From Adiantum capillus-veneris (taxonomy: Eukaryota > Streptophyta > Polypodiopsida > Polypodiales > Pteridaceae): DNA of 64,000 nt. The stretch lies in contig CM043971.1 of assembly GCA_014529385.2 (NCBI GenBank), positions 82,441,340-82,505,339 of the forward strand, read 5' to 3'. Under the pieces are notes generated by a model. The model searched no databases and was not told where the DNA came from. It saw nothing but the letters and a program-made list of their open reading frames with translations. Below are positions 52,667-62,752 of this stretch, one piece after another. Both the position numbers and the translations under genes were made by a program. The stretch's first letter is position 1. Each line of letters begins with the position of its first letter.

Positions 52667-53493
52667 ACATTCAATAGGATTTGAAATAAAAAGTTTACTA
52701 ATGTGACCTTGTCAAAAACAAGTGAGCTCTCCAAATGTGTGGTGTGTATTCGGATAAAGTCTGAGTCAACAAAGGATGATGAGCTGATTGCACGTTTGAA
52801 GGATGAACATATAATTCACATGATCCAATAACAAAGTTGTAGGAATGTGTACTACACCAAACGTAAGTTCTTGCAATTGAAAAAGTAAAAGTATTTATGC
52901 ATTATAAATGATAAAATGGACCAAAAAAAGACAACAATACCTAGATTGCGTGTGAATGCAAAAAGACTATGCGAATGTATATCAACTGCTATCATCAAGA
53001 GGTATGATAACACATGGACATGGTCATGGGATGTATGGTCATTTCTTGCTTAATATATACGCATAGGCTAGATCTTCTTGCTTACATCATAAATTATGTG
53101 TAAGAGGGTTCAAGAATCAGCTCAAAAGAGGATAAACAAGGGAAGAACCCATAGGCACCTCTTAAGGGGCTGTTTTGACCTCCTTTTGGGCTTCATATGC
53201 ATTATGAAAGATGCTAGAAAGGTCCATGGGTCATATATGCATGCATGGACATCATTTGGGATGTGTACATGGTCATGGAGAGCTAGAGAAAGGCTCCATA
53301 AGCTAGGCTTACCCTAACATATGCCATCCCAATTGTGAAATATATACCTGCAAATGCAGGAGCTATCACCTCCAATGATAGAAGACTGGAGGCACTTGCT
53401 CAAGTGAATGTAGTTCTCTTGGAAGAGATTTCTCTTGAAGTTGAAAAGTAGGAAAGCCGGCCAAAAGGGGAGAGAAGGAACTAGTCTCCTCAA
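52667..53493. other. No clear gene; presumed decayed 5' part of gypsy B
   Basis: Short ORFs only. A gag would be expected here if the family G LTR belongs to gypsy B, but none is recognisable. Confidence 0.45.
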
Positions 53494-53879
53494 ATGGTCT
53501 CAATGGGATTGACAAGTACAAAGTGTAATAGCCTACATTGCTTTCAATGTGATTGTCCTGCATGTATCCAAGTTGAGGAAGTGTTGGAGAAACCTCTGGA
53601 GGTGGGAACATTAGCAATTACAAGTTCAAAAGGTAAACTGAAGGAAAAACGGGAACATCAAGATAATGGTCTTGAAGGACCCATTGATTGGGAAGCCCAA
53701 GATAAGACCAAAATAGGGGTGTTGAAGGAAATTTAGTTAAACTAGGACATCGAAGAATCTACAAATTAATGGCCAGCAGGGACAATGCAGGCACTGTGGG
53801 AAAATCTAGGAAAGAGATCCCCACAAGGGGAAGGTTAAATTCCTCATAGGAGGCAAAAAATTACAAGCAGTTACCCGAT

Positions 53880-54520
53880 AAAGGATTATCAGATGATCTT
53901 TTTGAAGCTTTGTTGGAAGCACCCATTTTAGTGGTGGGACAACTACTGACATTAGTTCCCGACTTTAGTCAAAAATTCTTTAGCAAACTGACAAGTCACA
54001 TCAAAGAAAAGGAAGGAAAGGAGAAGGGAGAAAGCACTCAAATTGATTTGGCTCAAGTTGATTGTGGGGATGCAGCTCTAGTGGATGTAGATTACAAGTA
54101 CTTGAAATAAATATCTCCATTGCGAAGGAGTACCTTTCAGATGTATTGGTGGATGGAGGTTTAGGTGTTAACATTCTCCTTGAATCAGTTTGTAAGTAGT
54201 TGAACATTATGAAATGGGAACCAACACATTTTCAGATCAAAATGGCTGATCAAAGAAGGGTGCAACCTTTGTAGATTCTTAGAAATCAAACAATTAGTGT
54301 AGCGAGACTAACATTTGTGTTCAACTTTGCTGACTTGAGAATGGAAGAGTCAACATGCTCTTACCCAATGATTTTGGGAAGACCATGGCTAAGGGCAACA
54401 AAAGTCAAATATTTATGGGGTGTAGATACACTTGTCATTGAACAAAGGAAGAAGAAAGTGAGAATGCAGATGGTACCAAGGAAGACCATCCCACGTGATT
54501 TTATACCTTTGTATTCATAA
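53880..54520 (+). pseudogene. Protease of gypsy B
   Basis: 'DVLVDGGLGVNILLESVCK' (~54140-54200) is the D-G-G active-site variant also present in element A. It is followed across stops by 'FNFADLRMEESTCSYPMILG' and 'RPWLRATKVKY', the closing ILGRPWL motif (54317-54520). At least two in-frame stops. Confidence 0.8.
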
Positions 54521-54870
54521 GGGATCAATATGGGAAAATATATTAAAGAAGATGAAGAAGAGGAGTTGTTGAACACAAATACAACAATGGTTCCAATTTT
54601 TGAGGCAGATGTGCAAAAGATTGTAGACACAGTCGAAAATCAGAAGCAGTCACCTGAAGTGAACCTGAAAAAATTAGGAAGAAAACACTCAAAATAGCTA
54701 AGAGTAGAGATTAGAAGAGGAGCAGGAAGTATCTGAAGCCATTAAAAACATGCAAAAAAGATGTTGGAAGAATAAATGTCTTAAGAGTTCCAAAGTGACG
54801 GAAGATGAAGTGGAAGACATGAATTTAGGAGAAGCAGATGACCCCAAAATGGTGATAAGTATCTATTGAA

Positions 54871-55730
54871 TTGGATACTGACTATAAAAAGGCATTGAAA
54901 GCTTTGCTATTAGAATGCAAAAATTTGTTTTCCGAGTCATACACTAACATGAAAGGAAAAGATCATGTTGTTTGCCAACATACCATTAATCTGAAAACAA
55001 ATGCAGTACCATATAAGCAACAAAGGTACAAGATGAACCCCAATTATGCTAAACATGTGAAAGAAGAGATTGTTAAATTGTCAGAGGTTGGATTCATTTA
55101 CCCAATGGATAAGGTGACTTATTTATCACCAATTTTTGTTATCCCAAAGAAGAATAAGAAAATCAAGGTTTGTGTGGATTACAAGAAACTGAATGCTACA
55201 ACAATTACTAATCCATTCCCTTTACCATATTGTGTCACAATGTTGCACTAGCTAGGGAGGAGATGTACAATTTCTTGGATGGTTTTGGTGGATATAATCA
55301 AATCAAGATGTCCCTAAAGGATAGGGACAAAACAACTTTATAACTAAATGGGGAGTGTATGCTTCCACAGTCATGAATTTTGGTCTGAAGAATGCACCAC
55401 CTACTTTTCAAAAGTGGGTCATCGAGGTGTTTGGTCCTTACCTTACTACCTTCATGAAGGTATTTCTAGATGACTTTAGTGTTTCAGGGAAATTGGAGGA
55501 TCACCTGAAGCATTAGAGATTGTGCTTTGAGAAATGCAGAGAGTTCAAACTATCACTGCACCCTACAAAATGTGCCTTTGCTATGAAAAGAGGCATTTTG
55601 TTGGGGCACATAATCATTAAAGAAGGGATAGCAGTTGACCGAAGAAAAGTGGAAGCAATTTTGAAGGCAACCACCAAAGATAATGAAGCAACTGATGAGG
55701 TCCATTGGTCACTGGTGGTAGCATAGCAGG
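54871..55730 (+). pseudogene. Reverse transcriptase of gypsy B
   Basis: The first 126 residues (54871-55251) are intact: 'SESYTNMKGKDHVVCQHTI', 'VKLSEVGFIYPMD', 'SPIFVIPKKNKKIKVCVDYK', 'KLNATTITNPFPLP'. This is the same part that element A lacks. After a TAG the blocks 'FLDGFGGYNQIKMSLKDRDK', 'NFGLKNAPPTFQKWVIEVFG' and 'VFLDDFSVSG' (F-L-D-D) continue in other frames, then 'LHPTKCAFAMKRGILLGHII'. Several stops; not functional. Confidence 0.9.
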
Positions 55731-55733
55731 TTC

Positions 55734-56290
55734 TTGAGGTACCTTGCACATGTATGCTTACCACTTACACGTTTAACTAAAAAGGATGTGGGTTTTGTGT
55801 GGAAAGAAGAACGGGAAACTGCTTTTGGCTTACTCGAGAAAATGTTGGTAACTGCACCAATACTGATTCCACCAAATTGGGAGTTGCCATTCCACCTGTT
55901 TGTAGATGCCTCACATTCAATAGTAGGAGCAGTTTTGATGCAAGAAGTAGAAAAGAGGTGGTACAAACCAATTTATTATGCTAGTAGGGTGCTCACACCT
56001 GCAGAGAGAAATTATACAATGATTGAAAGGGAATGTTTGGGGATGATTTTTGGACTGTAGAAATTCAACCATTACTTACTGGCAAATAAAGTAGTCATTC
56101 ATGTGGATCATCAAGCTTTGATATACCTAGTCAACAAGCCTCATCTTTCAAGAATATTGGCTAGGTGGGTGTTGCTAATATATGAATTTGACTACACAAT
56201 GATTCACAGGCAAGGTCAATAATATGTGATAGCAGATTATTTAAGCAGGTTGGCTACTAGAGAAGCCCCTATTGAAGACATAGATGAGTT
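55734..56290 (+). pseudogene. RNase H of gypsy B
   Basis: 'LPLTRLTKKDVGFVWKEERE', 'ELPFHLFVDASHSIVGAVLM', 'AERNYTMIERECLGMIFGL', a TAG, then 'HVDHQALIYLVNKP' and 'VIADYLSRLA'. Catalytic acidic residues are largely retained, but the frame is interrupted. Confidence 0.88.
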
Positions 56291-56440
56291 TCCTGATACA
56301 AGTTTGCTTCCAATAGAGTTGGTTGATGATGAGGATTCTTGGTATGTAGAGATGTTGTGCTCTAAGGATTTCTTCCAAAAGAGATGTCAGTAGTCAAGAG
56401 GAAAAACTTGGCATGGTGAAGTAGAACATTTACAGTTATT

Positions 56441-57530
56441 ATGGGAGTCCTCTACAAGAGAGGGATAGATGAGATTTTGAGAAGATGTGTTCAGAATTTT
56501 GAACAAAAGGTGATATTGGGTGAAGCACGTGCAGGTGATGCAGATGGCTACTTTTCAAGGGACATTACAACAAAGAAGATTTTTCATGGTTGTTTGTGGT
56601 GGCCCTCAGTTTTTAGGGATGCTCATGAGTATGTGAAGACTTGTTTGACTTGCCAAAGAGATGATAGACCATTGGATGCAAATAGAATGCCACTGCAACC
56701 AATAATTTCACTTGAGCCCTTTCTAAAGTGGGGTCTTGACTTTGTGGGACTTGTTAAACCAACTGCAAAGTATACATGTAACTGATTATTGCACCAAATG
56801 GATGGAATCACAAGCGATGAAGGATAACAAAGCAGAGAGTGTGGCAAAGTTTTTGTACAAGAACATTATGACAAGGTCTGAATGTTTTCTGGAGCTAATC
56901 TTTGCTCAAGGGGGTCATTTCATTAAGATAGTAATCAAGAAGTTGATTGAATATCACTTGATTATCCACAAGAAGTCCATTGTGTATAATCCTCAAGAAA
57001 ATGGTCAAGCAGAGTCTACAAATAAAATTTTGATTAGGATCCTCAAAAGAATGGTTTCAAAAAACAAGAAGGATTGTGATACCAAATAGGATCTGTCTAT
57101 GGGGATTCATGATAGCTTTCAAAGCAAATACAGAGATGGCACCATTTAAGATGGTGTATGGACTGGAGGCTATTGTGCCAATGGACTTTGTACTTTCAAG
57201 TTTGAAAATTGCAGTAAAGCATAAATTGTCAAGGGATGAATCATCAATTTTTAGGTAGGAACAAATTCCGAAGTTGGAAGAAGACATAATTTAGGCAACT
57301 TATATTATCGACACAATCCAGAGAAGAAGTCAAGCATGGGTAGACAGGACTCTGAGATCTTTTTTAGAAGGAGAATGGATGCTGATGTATAACAATATGT
57401 TGGAAAAGAGACCATGGAAATTAAAGCTCAAAAATTTAGGTCCTTTTCAGATTGCAAAGGAACTTGGACCTTCAACTTGCTTGTTGGCTGACCTTCAAGG
57501 GAGGATTCCCTAAAGCAGTTAACGGATTTT
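56441..57530 (+). pseudogene. Integrase of gypsy B
   Basis: A zinc-finger region with 'CLTCQRDD' (56441-56785) and 'KWGLDFVGL' containing the first core Asp. Then in another frame come 'DYCTKWMESQAMKDNKAES', 'LIFAQGGHFIK' (Ala where the second catalytic Asp is expected) and 'YNPQENGQAESTNK' with the catalytic Glu. The tail to ~57530 resembles the integrase C-terminus ('NLGPFQIAKELG'). The lost Asp and frame breaks make it inactive. Confidence 0.87.
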
Positions 57531-57656
57531 GTTTAAAACCTCTTGTTGGTGGGGGTTCTCATTTTAAGGGAAGTGAAACAAGAACTTAAATCTAGGAGAA
57601 TCCCTGGGAGAAATTTATGCAATTAGTGGGGCGGATCACATCTACACATTTCAAAT

Positions 57657-58085
57657 TTGGAAGTGAGAATCGGTTTAAGCGTACCCTTCCTCATAAACCT
57701 TTCAATGCTTTCATGCATGCGGTTGTCCTTATTCAAGCTCTACCTACCCTACTTCTCTCAAGCCATGTCAAAGAAGCCACTCACGATTGAGGTAGGAGAC
57801 TTTGTAGTGATTTCCTCAGAGGTGGAAGACACAAAGACAATGGTGACAAGGCGGTATGCACACAAGGCAAAAGTTGTTGCTCAGGCTCCACCTGCATCAC
57901 CCAAAGAGGAGTCCCCTCTAGACATGGGGATGGGACCGATGGACTATAGCTTTGTTGACATGCGACATGAGATAGATTTCAACGCCCCGATGCATAAGGA
58001 GTGGTTGCAGAAGATAGGTCTTCTAGACTATGCAATGTTACCATGGAAGCATTCAAAGCATAACCTCATTGTGGTAAACACTTGA
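57657..58085 (+). CDS. ORF of unknown function after gypsy B integrase
   Basis: A 142-residue frame. The better candidate start is the internal Met at about residue 38 ('MSKKPLTIEVGDFVVISSEV'). The C-terminal half is peculiar: 'MDYSFVDMRHEIDFNAPMHK', 'LLDYAMLPWKHSKHNLIVVN'. No catalytic motif or membrane span. It lies where accessory or env-like ORFs of some plant gypsy elements lie. It could instead be the first ORF of another buried element. I do not recognise the family. Confidence 0.4.
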   Translation: MEVRIGLSVPFLINLSMLSCMRLSLFKLYLPYFSQAMSKKPLTIEVGDFVVISSEVEDTKTMVTRRYAHKAKVVAQAPPASPKEESPLDMGMGPMDYSFVDMRHEIDFNAPMHKEWLQKIGLLDYAMLPWKHSKHNLIVVNT

Positions 58086-58944
58086 ACCCACATTTAGGAC
58101 ACCAATGGCAACATCTTTGGCAGCTATTCGTTGAGTCTTGACTTGATAGGTACCATTTTTAAATCGCATGTGGAGGAAGATAATCAGGTAGGTAAGGCCT
58201 CAAATGACTTGATGAAATCATAATTTGGACCGACTTAGGGTAATAGAAACTTTATCCGATTTCAAAAATTCACAACCCTTTCTGGCATAAAAAATAAAAT
58301 GGTGTTTGGAGAGGGTTTGTGTATTCGTGAAGCTGGAGTATATCTCAAAAGAAAACTATGCAGTACTCCATGTTGCAGAGTGCGGAAGGAAAATAGGCTG
58401 GGCTAACTTGCTGTTTTAAAGGCTTAGCACAAAAAATTACCAAAATAAGAGGAGAAAGGATAGGACTACAAAGATTGCTCCATTCTTGACAGGTTTACAG
58501 ATTCATGTTATGAGCATGACTACAATTAGGGGTGGCACCCAGCAAGATGGATATGCAAATACCAGGGGGGGTAGTCTCTTCAATCTTTGAGAGCCAGGAT
58601 GGGGGAAGCAGAGATGCAGAAGGAGAAAGGATGAAGAAGGAGCAAAGAACAAAGGCTATGCAAGAATCCGAACAGGATCAGGGTGCATCCTCTATGAGTT
58701 GGCAAGACCAGGAGGATATTTGAAAAACTTCGAGGATGGGTTTGATGCTGACATGGACACTCTATTAACAACCCCAAAAGAAAACCCAAAGCAAATACCC
58801 TACAATATCTTTTCCACTAAGTCCTCTTTGAATTTAAGAGGAAGAATTTAGATGATCAGGAAACTGAACAAAGGAAAGATACAACACTTTCATTTGATAA
58901 AGGGGAGAAATTGATCAACAAGTTTGGCAGCGAGATCAATATTG
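58086..58944. other. No gene seen
   Basis: Flank between gypsy B and copia I; one 63-codon acidic ORF (58532-58723) has no recognisable features. Confidence 0.5.
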
Positions 58945-59068
58945 CATATGCTTATAAGGGGGCTCACATGTTGATAGTGAGTTTCATCCCCTACAAACAT
59001 AAGTCTACTCTTCTCCTCTCTTCTCCATTGTTGCACACACTCATACACGCTCCCACTTGCGCACTTCA
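58945..59068 (+). repeat. 5' LTR of copia I (start diverged or truncated)
   Basis: Shares 'CTCACATGTTGATAGTGA', 'CTTCTCCTC' and 'CACGCTCCC' with 62411-62590. Confidence 0.75.
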
Positions 59069-59070
59069 AC

Positions 59071-59082
59071 TAGTATCAGAGC
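59071..59082 (+). other. Primer-binding site of copia I
   Basis: TAGTATCAGAGC, one change from the initiator-Met tRNA site. Confidence 0.85.
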
Positions 59083-60668
59083 TCATGGCAATTGCGGAGA
59101 GCACGGTGACATTGTGATGGAGATTGCAATGAAGGTGTGAAATTTTCAGCCCTATTTTGTAACAAAATTTTGGCTGAGTAAAAGGTCAATTTTCAGCTTG
59201 ATTCCTAACTACCTAGTCGAAAACGTCGTGACCTATCACTTTCCAGTTGAAATTTTTTCAAAATTCAGCATTGATTTTGTTGTACGTTTGGCAGACTACC
59301 TGCACGTGTAGGGTACACACCTACAGATTTCTATAAATCTCTTTTGACCTATAAAAACAGCTCATTTCATGCCCATTCTTGGTAATCCTAGCCATTCTTT
59401 TGAGATCTATAACTTTGCACAAGGAAGTTTTTGCAAATTCTAAACGGTTTGAGAGATATGGGATGACCGGCTGTAGGGTGTTCGAAAAATTGAAGATTAT
59501 GTATGCCTATTGTGGTGATTTGCTACAATCAGAGAGCTCGGATTGAGCTTTGTTGTTCTCTTGTTTGCGTATTGATGTTTTTCTCTGAGTGAAGAGAGTG
59601 TGGGTTGAGATTTTCAACAAATTTATGTGTGATGTATGCATTATTATGGCCTCTCAGGATTCAAGAGTGGATTCATCACAGGTTATGTGCATTGACTTAT
59701 GCAATTAAGCAGATTTTGAGAGTGTGGTATACAGTTTTGCAAGCATTTCTAGAATGATTATGAGCTGAATTTTCAGATGATTCGGATGCTCATTTAGACA
59801 TTTGGTGCATGCTTGATGCTCGTTTGTGTTGCCATGTGGATGCACATGATGTGCACTTTTCAGCGGATGATCTTCTTCGCCTTTGCAATGGCATATGTGT
59901 GCTGATTTTTGGCTATTTTGAGCATCAATTTGTGCCATATTTTGGTTGGTTTGCATCTAGGTTTATGCTAGTATATGTCTCGCTTGTAGAGTGTGGTTGA
60001 TGCACTTTGTGTTTCAGATTATAGGATTGTTTTCCAGGTTCAAGGAGTTGAAACTTTGGGGTAGCTCATGTATGCTTGATTGCGGATTTTGCGCATGATT
60101 TGCTCATGGTTTTGAGCATGTTTATGGCATTTATGGATTGTTTTCCAGGTTCAAGGAGTTGAAACTTTGGGGTAGCTCATGTATGCTTGATTGCGGATTT
60201 TGCGCATGATTTGCTCATGGTTTTGAGCATGTTTATGGCATTTATGGTTATTATGGTTAGATAGCCAAATACAAATACTGTCGAAAATCTACCAGATTTT
60301 TCTTGCGAGTTTATTTGTTTATGGACATTGTTTGCAATCGTGTTTTGATTGCATTTGGCACTCAGTGGTTGCTTTGCCATAGTGTTTTGGCATCACATTG
60401 TGAGAGTTTTTGCTCACCAGATTATGTCATTTGACATGTTTGCAGTAATCTCTTCAGGAGGGAGATTGTTGATGATAGATTCATTGGTTATCGTATAGTG
60501 CTCTTGGATTAGAGCGGGGGGGGGAGGGGGGTTTGGCATCATTTGAGCAGTTTTGCTCACTTGTCTTGTTACATTGATCTCCATTTTTTGACAGTTCTCT
60601 TAGACATCTTATGCCAACGTATGTTGATTTTGACAGTGCTTGAGTTAGCCAGGCTTGGCTATTGTTAG
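59083..60668 (+). other. Long leader of copia I with a 111-bp tandem duplication
   Basis: No gene. Units at 60026-60136 and 60137-60247 look identical by eye ('ATTGTTTTCCAGGTTCAAGG' start), so the duplication is recent. Confidence 0.8.
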
Positions 60669-60707
60669 TTGACTGATATGTGCTTAATCTTGTCACAGGT
60701 TATCGCC

Positions 60708-61160
60708 ATGGATTTGGCATGTATATCATTATCAGGGTTTAGTTTGATGGTTCAAACTTGGAGCAGTGGTTGGAAAGCAGGTATGCATGATGCATTGACT
60801 CAAGTATTGCCACTACAGGGCATGAAAGCAGGTATGCGTGATGCATTGACTCAAGTGTTGCCACTACAGGGCATGGATGCTAGGCTAGAGTATATGACTG
60901 ACGATGAGTGGGAGGACTTAGATGAGCTTGCACATTTGACAATCATATTACACCTTGGTGAGTTTGTCTACCACATTGGTTTGGATGCATGTACAACTAG
61001 AGATTTATGCAAATATTGTGCAATTCTTTTGGCACAAATGAGTCTAGAGAGATGCCTACAGTTAAAGGATGATCTTGTAGACACAGAGATATTGTGTGTT
61101 GGTATTGTGGTCATATAGGTCATGCACGTAGGTGTTGTTTTTGGCAGATGAGATAGCACA
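60708..61160 (+). pseudogene. Gag of copia I
   Basis: The F-D-G-x-N motif appears in a shifted frame near 60745. 'DDEWEDLDELAHLTIILHLG' and 'TTRDLC' match H's gag ('DDDWQDLDELAMSTICLHLV'). A zinc knuckle 'CWYCGHIGHARRC' (~61093-61131) is in yet another frame. A 51-bp direct duplication (60777-60878) repeats 17 residues ('AGMxDALTQVLPLQGMK'). Confidence 0.78.
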
Positions 61161-61189
61161 AGAGACATCACAAGAGAGATGCTATCACT

Positions 61190-61781
61190 TTGGATGATGT
61201 GGGATTAGATGTAAAGTATGTGGCTACGCATGACGGAGATGTCGACTTTGCTTCCATGTTTACTCCTGACTTTCTTATGTCAGTTTTTGACGACACATTA
61301 CCTTCACATTGGATACTAGATGTGAGTGCTAAATTTCACGTCACGTTGAGTTGTGAGTGGTTTAGCATATATGCTAGTGGTATGCTTGGATGTGTGTGTC
61401 TAGCTGACGGTTCAATGATGACATAGTTGGTGCAGGACATGGCAGACTATCGTTGCCGAGTGGTGCATCATACGTGTTGCGAGATGTATGCCATGTGCCA
61501 AGTTTGACATAGAGCTTTATCTCTGTGAGAGTGGATGCCATGCAATGCTGGATGAGTACAGTTTTAGATTGCATTGTGGATAACTAGTCATAGTGAGAGG
61601 TGCTAGTGTTGGCATGATTCATGCGATGCAAGTACGTCATGTGCAAGATGACACACTCTTCGTGAGTATGCAGCCATGTAGAGAGACAAGGAATGTCTCC
61701 TTTGTGGATAGGTTGCACGATGCTCCAATTTGTGAGCATGTTGAGCTATTTATGTGGATAATTGTGCAACAGGGCATGTAA
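61190..61781 (+). pseudogene. Protease-like segment of copia I
   Basis: 'SHWILDVSAKFHVT' aligns with 'SHWLLDSDATFHVT' of H and 'HTWILDSGASLHVT' of D. The catalytic D-S-G is D-V-S here. 'MLGCVCLADG' and 'MPCRETRNVSFVDRLHDAP'-like sequences continue the similarity to H. Several stops. Confidence 0.75.
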
Positions 61782-61940
61782 TTCATGGATATGATGATGG
61801 ATATGGATGGCTTGAGTGTTAAGGATTCATCCGTGATTCAGTCATTCATGGATATGCTTAGGCCAGAGGTTGATGCGTGTGAGTTGGAGCTAGGCATGGC
61901 TCTTGTCACATAGGGCTCAAGACAAATAGATGCTCTTGGT

Positions 61941-62327
61941 GTGCATGTGACATGCAATGGACACGAGGATGGATTGCAAGGATTAGAGTTCAAGTGTCAG
62001 GGTGATTGCCATGAATGGCCAGATTTGACTAAGATGGTCGGATTGGCCGAGATTGCCGAGATTGCATTAGCATTCGGGAGTCTCATGTACGAGATACTGA
62101 TCTCAAGACCCGAGATTGCATTTGCAGTAGGTGTATTTGTAGTGGGAGCAGTCAGCCATGCAGTGGTTGATATTGGCCTTGAGCATAGGGACACTTTGCA
62201 GCATATGGTGAGATACCAATGGGATGTGTGTGGCTTTGATGAGGAGTATGTGGTCGATTGCTCTATACTTCCTCTACAATTAGAGCTGGATGCACACAAA
62301 TTCAGTGAGCCAGTGGGCGTTTGCTGA
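61941..62327 (+). pseudogene. RT/RNase H-linker remnant of copia I
   Basis: A 128-residue frame with 'ALAFGSLMYEILISRPEIAF', 'AVGVFVVGAVSHAVVD' and an end 'HKFSEPVGVC'. It aligns from start to stop with the last ~100 residues of H's second ORF ('ASAIGSLMYEMLILRPDIA', 'HSQPVGID'). Confidence 0.82.
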
Positions 62328-62410
62328 GGTCATACTTGTGATGGCCTTGTACAAGTTCTGTATGGTTTTCTTTTCTCTCTCACGACCACATTAGCCTTTA
62401 CGTGGGAGGT

Positions 62411-62590
62411 TGTTGGGGTAAAGCCCCATGTGGCCGGTTAGGCCAGACGCCCACCCACTATACTTATTCATTATGTACATAATAGAATAAGGGGACTCAC
62501 ATGTTGATAGTGATTTTTAGCCCCTAAAACACAAGTCTTCTCTTCTCCTCCCTTCTCTTCAGTCACACACGCTCCCGCTCACGCACTTCA
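62411..62590 (+). repeat. 3' LTR of copia I (180 bp)
   Basis: Preceded by the polypurine tract TACGTGGGAGGT (62399-62410). Confidence 0.85.
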
Positions 62591-62752
62591 GAACATTGCG
62601 TATATAATACAATGTAATAGTGGATGCCTCAGTTCGATGCAATAACATCATGTGTTCATCACCTATCTCCGACAACCTTTCATCATCCTCAATGCTCATA
62701 TTGTAGCTTGGTAGCTCATTGCCAATAGTTTTCTTGATTGTGGGGCTCGTAT

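Larger units (their letters stand above)
53494..57560 (+). mobile_element. Decayed Ty3/gypsy element B (plus strand)
   Basis: Protease, RT, RNase H and integrase in gypsy order with many stops and frameshifts. The 5' LTR may be 51436-52035; no 3' LTR was found, so the boundaries are approximate. Confidence 0.82.
58945..62590 (+). mobile_element. Decayed non-autonomous copia element (I), same architecture as H
   Basis: The end of a 5' LTR (58945-59068) matches the last ~115 bases of a 180-bp 3' LTR (62411-62590; TGTTGGGGTAAAGC ... CACTTCA). Between them lie a primer site, a 1.6-kb leader, a gag with zinc knuckle, a protease-like segment and a remnant of the RT/RNase H linker. Integrase and reverse transcriptase are absent, as in H. 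LTR sequence differs from H apart from the TGTTGGGGTA start and overall plan. No target duplication was found because the 5' LTR start is lost or diverged. Confidence 0.85.

Noticed and set aside
58865-58869. GAACA as a possible target duplication of copia I (matches 62591-62595)
   Set aside because: No LTR start (TG) follows it and the 5' LTR begins elsewhere; a 5-base match is expected by chance.
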